This document shows positions 58,030 to 64,000 of a DNA stretch of 64,000 nt, in pieces. The stretch lies in assembly GCA_027475525.1 (NCBI GenBank), contig JAMWFC010000108.1, positions 125,811-189,810 on the forward strand, read 5' to 3'. The number at the start of each line of letters is the position of its first letter. The first letter of the stretch is position 1. Source of the stretch: Macrolepiota albuminosa (Eukaryota; Basidiomycota; Agaricomycetes; Agaricales; Agaricaceae). Under the pieces are notes generated by a model. It made no database searches. It was not told where the DNA came from and was given only the letters and a program-made list of their open reading frames with translations. The translations under genes and the position numbers were made by a program.

Positions 58030-58450
58030 GATTAGCACAAAAAATTTACCAACTTGCCCTGCACTGAAAATGGTTTGGGATCAATCCAAGAAAGGGCTGC
58101 CAGCCATTGGCAAGCAACCATGTTCTTCTGCTACTCTTTACCTCTGGCACTGAAAGATGTTTCCATTGGAAAAAGTGTAAAAAAAACATGTTATACCATT
58201 TCTAATGTGCCAATTTCAGATAGAAAAAGGCAATTTGCTTTGTTTAAATACTTTTTCTTTTAGAAATTGTCACATGGGAAATGGTATAACATGTTTCTTT
58301 TACACTTTTCCCAATGGAAACATCTTTCAGTGCCAGAAGTAAAGAGTAGCAGAAGAACATGGTTGCTTGCCAATGGCTGGCAGCCCTTTCTTGGATTGAT
58401 CCCAAACCATTCTCAGTGCTGGGCAAGTTGGTAAATCTGTTGTGCTAATC
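58030..58450. repeat. Long inverted repeat: 188-bp arms, 45-bp spacer (foldback/MITE-like)
   Basis: The left arm 58030-58217 and right arm 58263-58450 are reverse complements with a few mismatches: GATTAGCACAA begins one and TTGTGCTAATC ends the other. Both arms encode the same shadow peptide in opposite orientation (NGLGSIQERAASHWQATMF). A transcript would form a long hairpin. No target duplication or transposase was identified, so it may be a foldback element or a rearrangement product. Confidence 0.85.
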
Positions 58451-58972
58451 TAGCAATAGTAATGTTGTAAAACAACAAGAACTAGCACTAGATGATATCA
58501 TATCTAGCACTTTATCCATTGCATATTCCAATGCAACCCTCTAAATTGCATACACTATTTTCCTTGTTGACATCATCTTTATTGTCTATGGCACCAATGG
58601 AAGGCACCTTCTGTTATGCTTCTTTTGGCTTGTCACTTTGTCAAATCATTAGCACTTACAATTTGCTAGGTAGTGCCTGGATGCTAGTCTGGAGATCTTG
58701 AATTTGAACATCATCAATTGATTCAAGACAATGATGCTGTCATTCTTGTTTTGACTTCCAAATATATCATCTATAGATTGCTCAAAAATTGAGCATCTAC
58801 CACATCTTGCACAATACATGAGTATGCCTTTGCAAATAACACAAGGCACTTGCCTAGTTGAAATCACCAGTACAAATCATTTGCATTCATCTTGTTGGAC
58901 TTTGAACCTTAATAATATCATACATACACTCTTCACACCAGGTCACTCAGGGCCACTGACACACCATGGAGG
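58451..58972. other. CpG-poor spacer, nothing recognised
   Basis: No motif or sustained frame is seen. Confidence 0.35.
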
Positions 58973-59060
58973 CCACAGTTGCTCAGCTGGCACTATTGTG
59001 GTCCTCAAGAGGATTGTATAATTCTCAAGTGGAGAGAGCTTGGGTTCAAACCACACCTAT
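58973..59060 (+). repeat. tRNA-like SINE head
   Basis: A-box-like TTGCTCAGCTGGCACTATTG and B-box-like GGGTTCAAACC separated by about 55 bases. The flanks do not form an acceptor stem. Confidence 0.45.
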
Positions 59061-59114
59061 GTAGAAAACATTTGATACACCATGCAGATTCTTCAATGCC
59101 ACCAGAAAGAGCCC

Positions 59115-59875
59115 TGACACCCTGCCCTTGTCATCCAACCAAGCAACTGGTACTGGTGCCCACCAACAAGCTCCAGGCCCCACCAATCACCCTCAGCATT
59201 CAGCCCCATGCATCTCCAAGCTCCAGGCCCCACTGATCACCCCTGGCATTCAGCCCTGTGCCAACCAATGGGCCCCAACTGATCTCCCTGGGTGCCACAC
59301 CCATACCCAGACAATATGCCACACAGGACTTGCACCCAGACAATACAATGCACAGGACTGATCACATGGAGCCTAGCCCTGGAGCTCACCTGAACACCCC
59401 AGACCTTAGCCACCATAGATATATAGCTGGTAGCAAGCAATCCATTACAGTAGTCTTGATATTGATAGAACCCCTGCCTCTATACTCTCTTGTCTATCTC
59501 AGTTTACTTGCCCAATCTATCTCTCTAATCTCTCAAAGTTTCCTGGTCTACTAAGTCTCACTTCAATTTTCTCTCCATCTCCCACTCTCAGTATCAGTCT
59601 CCCTGTCTTAGTCTCCTTCCCAATCACTTCCCCACCATCTCCCTGCCTCACCTGGCTCTGTTTCCTCTCTTGCCAAATTCTGGACTTAGCCTGGGATCTT
59701 GTTTCATCACACCCTTGAACTCCAGTGTCCCATGTACTCTCTGGAGCATCCTCATGCCTCATCCAAAACTCTGGGACTTGCTTCTCCATTGCCCAGAGAT
59801 GCTCTGTAGACTTTGAGTCTGCCTAGCAAGGACCTGCTTGCCCTTGGAAGCCCCCATTGTCAGCAGAACCTGACA
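59115..59875 (-). mobile_element. LTR, family B (probably solo)
   Basis: On the minus strand it starts TGTCAGGTTCTGCTGACAATG and GGGGGCTTCCAAGG, like the start of 55800-56531, and shares an AGTCTTGATATT word. The left edge (CCCTGACACCCTGCCC) is inferred by comparison. CpG has decayed more than in its sister. Target duplication not found. Confidence 0.55.
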
Positions 59876-61078
59876 GGGAGAAGGATACAAAGGAGGGATG
59901 AATAGAAGGAGGATACAAAGAAGGGATGAACAGAATGGTAGTACTAAAACAGGCATCACACAAATGGAAAATGGAACAACAAATTAGGATAGGAATGCTG
60001 AGAGGTTAGGAATAAGAAGTCATGTGTAGCTAGTTGTCTGTGCACTGTAAAAGGAGTATAAATAGAGTAGAGAATAGGCAGGCAATTAATAGGCAAAGGC
60101 TTGGTAGTTCCCAGAGAGTGAATCACTTAGGCTGGAGTTTGTAGAAAATCCTCTACCTTTCAAAGTATCTATATTTTGGAAAGTATCCAACCCTTCAATA
60201 CATCAAGTTTATTGTTAAGCACCAATGTGGATTTGAAGTGACTTTCTAAGACTTCAAGAAAGCCCATGTTATAGAACTATGTCCTTTCTGTCAGTTTCCA
60301 AAGTAGTCATGTATTTTTTATTGATATGCAGGTTATATTTACATCTTATCTTTCTCAGTTGTTCTTCATATCATTCAACAGACACTGAGGCAATTTTATT
60401 CCCTGTCTCTCTAGTTTCTCAGATACAGCTCAATACCCCAGAACTATCAGTAATACTTGCACCAAGTATTACAGTGTCCATAAGTCTGGCCCAGCAATAC
60501 TGTAGGGTAGATGGCATATGTGCAAACCATCCATGCATTCCATACACACACACACACCGACACACCATCACATTTACACTGTATGACAGACTATCACACT
60601 GTGGACAATGGTCTCATTGTCCAGTTAAATATGGGTGTTTCGTAGAACACCCCAAGTCACTTATATCGGACTGAGGGTGAGCAAGCTTACTTATTTATAC
60701 AAACATATACTGACTGAACCGTAGATAATCTAATATTGTTCTTAGGTTCAATATACAGTGTGATCTCTAACACATCTTTTGTCACCCCACATCAACCCAT
60801 CGCATCTCTGCATCTTCAGTACCTCTTGTACATGGTCTCGTTCGATCCACCTGGTCTGATATAGGACATTACATTCATCAAGGCTAATGACCGTACAATT
60901 CTCATTCTTGAAACCTCTAGATTACCTAAATTTCTTTAATGTGTAACATCGTATATTCACTTCAGACTAGTTTATGAACTCGATAACTCGGGATAGTCGT
61001 CTACGTAATTTGGTTCCGGGCTTAGATGTAAAAAGTAATGATAATTATAATTGAGTCACCTATTATCGTGTTGATCCT
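59876..61078. other. Transition from CpG-poor repeats to genic sequence, no gene
   Basis: Includes a short GGATACAAAGAAGGGATGAA tandem near 59880-59935 and a CACACA run at 60545. CpG returns at about 60.6 kb. The nuclease-like gene's 3' end lies at 61079. Confidence 0.4.
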
Positions 61079-62610
61079 TCAATATTGAAGACTGCGCATC
61101 GCCGCTTTAATGTCTTCCGCTGATTGTGTGCTCTGCACGGCAGTATTGAGTGATCTGGACATATCCTCAAGGTGCAGATACTTACCCAAATCAAGATAAG
61201 GGTCATCAGAGACTGGAGGGAGCGGTCTTTCCCGTCTTTTATGACCTTTGTATCCACAGACACTTCAGCAGTCCTAATGCATTCCCTTCTCTCTAAGTCT
61301 ACTACACCGAAGATCCAAACTTCTCCACTTGTAAGAGTAAATGCGAGATTTTGTATGAGATCGTCATTACTGGCGCTAACATAGATTATTTAGCCAACGT
61401 TCATCACGATCGCAAATCAAAATTACGCACTTCCATTTTGCCATGCTATCAATTATGTCATTTAATATACCAGATGATTCGGTGCACAATATGATAGAAC
61501 TTACAGTGCAAGGCATTGTGCGATGACCTGTGCCTCATGAGCTTCAAGGTTTTTACTCGCACGTTTTGCCTCGTAAATATTGAGAGTATCACCATCCGTG
61601 AAGAAATGCAACGCGCGAGCGGCATTATCTTCGTCCAACAGATTCTGTATTACTCCTGTTGACAAGGGTAATCAGATTCTAATATGACCTAGCAACGGCC
61701 TAAATGGACTCACTCTCCTTTGGTACTGCATGTTTTCGAGGTGGCAAGACACTCAAAAGGGCGTAATCCGTACTTCCTGCGAGATATGTCACCTGTTCTC
61801 GGTATCTGATAACCGGTGGGTCGTCATGATCAGAATTTCGTGCCCATATTAATAGCTCAGGGAAGAGTGCGGTGTCGTACGCTGGATTGATGCTCTTTAT
61901 AAGCCGTATACCATTTAGAATCCATGCGTCTATCATTATCCTAGACGTTGCTTCCGACTATATTAAACATCGATTAAGTTGTTATCATATAATCTCAAGT
62001 AATGACTAACCTTTTTGTTGACGTTCTCTTGGACTGTCAACAGCGTGTCGAGAAGAGGAACAGCATCCCAACGATGATGTACAAGTTCTGCGATCATACC
62101 AAGGTCATTAGACACTACCCGAGCTTTCAAGGCTACTCGAGCTTTCAAGGCTACTCGAGCTTTCAAGGCCGGGAGTAGTTTGTCACAAAAGATGACTGGA
62201 CTCCTGTCAGCTACATTTATCGTCGTTATCTGTTGTACGCCCAGCCTATCCCTCAGGATGTCCTTGTCCACGCGGGATAATGAGATGACCTAGTTATGTA
62301 GGCACTCAGTATCCGTTCAGCATCAAGTGATCGAGTGAATCATTACCACGGCATTCTTGTCTTTCCTCTTCAGGTTTTGAATCACTTTGACCTGGTGTAA
62401 GGCATTGGACGCTTCGTCGTCGAGGTGTTCGAGCTCTTCGAGGTTGGACAAGTTGAGGCTGGCTTTAACAAGTTTGATCTTGTCTCGAATGTCCTCCAGC
62501 CCACGCGTAAGTAACTCGAGTTCACCAACTGTGAGTTCGCTGGACGATCGTTTGTGCTTCTTGCCCGGTCGTGAATTATCACTTGCGCGCATTGAGGTAG
62601 AGTTAAACAT
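61079..62610 (-). CDS. PD-(D/E)XK nuclease-like protein, unknown role
   Basis: Six exons in consistent phase: 62610-62347, 62289-62011, 61957-61714, 61655-61505, 61375-61308 and 61245-61079, giving 390 residues. It starts MFNSTSMRASDNSRPGKKHK, a basic, possibly nuclear-targeting N-terminus, followed by helical sequence. A perfect 18-base tandem repeat encodes LKARVA three times in exon 2. Residues 237-248 (VTYLAGSTDYAL), 287-293 (LNIYEAK) and 305 (Q in EAQVIAQ) give the order G-x-D-x3, then E-x-K, then a Q helix. That resembles the PD-(D/E)XK core seen in fungal crinkler-type and other nuclease-like proteins. Catalytic residues would be D245, E291 and K293. This is motif-level inference. CpG content is normal and there is no disabling mutation. 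Confidence 0.65.
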
Positions 62611-62689
62611 GACGTTAGATCGAAGAAACTATGAGATGGGGAACACATCCAGCTGATATTTTAAGGAAACCCTCGTCCAAATTCTGACT

Positions 62690-63605
62690 CTAACTCCGTA
62701 AGCACGAGGCTTGCATGCCTGGAGTACCTTCACGACGAATGAAGGTCATACCCCATTCACCAGGAACACGATTGTCTGTCCCAACATGACTGCGCTGAAA
62801 GTCCGAAACTCGTGGCGGCGACCAACATAAAGCCCTAACATCTGTAAGCGTGTGGCTTACAATGCGACCATCACCGTGTGTGTAGCGATCCAAATCATTC
62901 CTAGAAAAATCATATTGTGGACTGTGATAAATTTCTTGAAGACCAATAGACTTACCCTCTGCTTTTGGGTATACTAGCTTCTATTGAGATCGTTTCACGA
63001 GCAATATCGATAAACGATATCACGAGGCGCTTGGACACACAGATACCGGCAAATCAAGTAATTGAGATAGCCAACTCGTGTTTAGTACAAGAGTCGAATA
63101 GAGCGTCGAAAAACGTGTACTCAACCAGTGGCTCATTGATCGATCAATTATTGCCACAGAAGGAGTCGTCTGGGTGACCCGTCTGCCCGGCAATCAGACG
63201 ACAAGTATAAGCATGATCTGCAATCGAGGGCTATGTGGCGATCCTAGTAGACAACAATCAGGCCAAGCCTGACGCCTCGTTTCACAGACAGAACCCATGA
63301 CAGACATGTGATAGAATGACTCGTAAGTTGAGCAGTGCGACACACAAAAGGACGGGGCCTTAACAAGGGTCGAGTATGAAATGAGTCACCATACTTACTG
63401 TTTGTGTCAATATACCGGAGCGGAGAAGCAATCCCTTGACAGAACTGAGATATGAGAAAAACTTGTAGTATTTTTCTTTGTGAACAGTGGACCTACACCA
63501 CCTTCGTGTTGACTCCGCACTCTCAACGACTGTATGATCCACACTTGAACTCACTCGAAGACTCGCCTTCTTAAAGCTTACCCCACGTTTCGTTATATCC
63601 TCCAT
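62690..63605 (-). CDS. Multi-exon hypothetical protein
   Basis: ATG at 63605 reads MEDITKRGVSFKKASLRVS. The first exon ends about 63396 at a gtaagt donor (GILTQT). The middle exons are less sure: a VAIIDRSMSHWLSTRFSTL block near 63150-63050 and EASIPKSRG before a gtaagt donor near 62957. The last exon, 62903-62690, reads NDLDRYTHGDGRIVSHTLT and ends PGMQASCLRS then a stop. I do not recognise the family. It is co-oriented with, and 80 bases upstream of, the nuclease-like gene. The intron between 63.2 and 63.4 kb is not resolved. Confidence 0.45.
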
Positions 63606-63659
63606 GAGATCACGCTAAGATTTCGGCGAGTGGTTGTTTCGTAAAGACCAGGTTTTGAT

Positions 63660-63733
63660 GGCCGACTAGCTCAGCTGGTTAGAGCGTCGTGCTAATAACG
63701 CGAAGGTCTTGGGTTCGATCCCCACGTTGGCCA
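63660..63733 (+). tRNA. tRNA-Ile (anticodon AAT)
   Basis: Full cloverleaf: acceptor GGCCGAC/GTTGGCC plus discriminator A, D arm GCTC/GAGC, anticodon stem TCGTG/CGCGA around loop CTAATAA (anticodon AAT), and T loop TTCGATC. No intron and no encoded CCA, as expected in a nuclear eukaryotic gene. One T-stem mismatch. A TTTTT-rich run follows at about 63830, although closer T runs are weak. Confidence 0.95.
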
Positions 63734-63866
63734 GGCCATTCTTTTTGTCCCTTTCTTCAATCTAATCTAGTCTATATTACGTAAGGTTCATCGACTTCTT
63801 TGCGAATTGTGGCCAAGTTACTTCACTTTTGTTTTTTTTTATTCCATCGCCTTTGTATATTGACCC

Positions 63867-64000
63867 ATGACAACCTACTCTGCTTTCTTCTCTTCTGGCC
63901 TTCTCGCATCCCGTAACGCCGCTGACTCGTCATCCGACTATGACCCATACTCTCCCACTCTGCTTGCATCTCCATTGTCCGATAGTGACATCGAGCCTGA
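63867..64000 (+). CDS. Start of a gene leaving the window, Ser-rich N-terminus
   Basis: ATG at 63867 opens a frame to the window edge reading MTTYSAFFSSGLLASRNAA, then DSSSDYDPYSPTLLASPLS and DSDIEP. There are no stops in 44 codons, with CT-rich sequence before the start as in fungal promoters. Too short to identify. Confidence 0.55.
   Translation, partial: MTTYSAFFSSGLLASRNAADSSSDYDPYSPTLLASPLSDSDIEP

Noticed and set aside
58054..58426. Two similar proteins on opposite strands
   Set aside because: They are the two arms of one inverted repeat read in opposite directions. No homology or start context supports a gene.
60279..60674. Plus-strand frame of 131 codons
   Set aside because: Hydrophobic at first, then CA-repeat encoded (HTHTHRHT). 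No motif or conserved context; it lies at the transition from repeats.
61163..61200. A 20-base intron in the nuclease-like gene
   Set aside because: Too short to splice. A 62-base intron at 61307-61246 restores phase and continues the same coding sequence to the stop.
62965..63177. Plus-strand frame of 70 codons
   Set aside because: It overlaps better-spliced minus-strand coding sequence and has no motif.

Overview
The window looks like a transposon-rich, probably subtelomeric or accessory, chromosomal segment of a basidiomycete fungus, most likely an Agaricomycete. The evidence is short GT-AG introns of about 50-65 bases in an F-box gene and in a six-exon nuclease-like gene, a eukaryotic tRNA-Ile(AAT) without a coded CCA, fungal Ty3/Gypsy gag fragments, a fungal Tc1-like transposase, a fungal Helitron Rep/Pif1 transposase, and a JmjC protein of a type common in Agaricomycete accessory regions.

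Layout. 1-2485: a Gypsy gag fragment (minus strand, running off the left edge) and LTR-like sequence. 2486-25829: a large Helitron-type element (copy 1). It holds a zinc-knuckle gag-like pseudogene (minus), a long leader, a conserved unknown gene (minus, 5.4-6.6 kb), a divergent Ser/Pro-rich and JmjC locus (plus, 7.9-16.3 kb), and the Helitron transposase (plus, 17.5-25.8 kb; Rep HxH, Pif1 helicase, C-terminal cysteine-peptidase-like domain). 25.8-30.8 kb: AT-rich spacer and unrecognised coding remnants. 30.8-38.2 kb: CpG-poor degraded repeats, tRNA-derived SINE-like units, a solo LTR with a perfect target duplication, and a GC-cluster segment resembling fungal mitochondrial spacer. 38.2-40.1 kb: an apparently intact host F-box gene. 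40.1-54.6 kb: CpG-poor repeats containing a second, inverted, internally deleted copy of the 2.5-25 kb element (42.9-50.8 kb) and two more LTRs of the solo-LTR family. 54.6-60 kb: a GC-rich gag-like element with LTR inserted into a Tc1 transposase relic, a 188-bp-arm inverted repeat, a 90-bp tandem repeat and a second related LTR. 61-64 kb: normal genic sequence with a PD-(D/E)XK-like gene, another spliced gene, tRNA-Ile and the start of a gene leaving the window.

Two observations govern interpretation. First, about 25 direct tandem duplications have a period of exactly 77 bases, most of them at 3-33 kb. This looks like untrimmed k=77 overlaps between assembly contigs; since 77 is not a multiple of three, they break the Helitron and other reading frames artificially. 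Second, comparing the two inverted copies shows CpG decay. At equivalent codons one copy has TGA and the other CAA, implying an ancestral CGA; the genome appears to methylate and decay these elements. Even without the 77-bp duplications, the copy 1 transposase keeps C-to-T nonsense codons and small indels, so it is probably inactive.

The most interesting biological reading is a cargo-bearing Helitron that carries a JmjC-family gene and a conserved unknown gene. Copy 2 supports one mobile unit: it joins the 5' part (to about 8.32 kb) directly to the helicase (from about 23.25 kb), as an internal-deletion derivative would.
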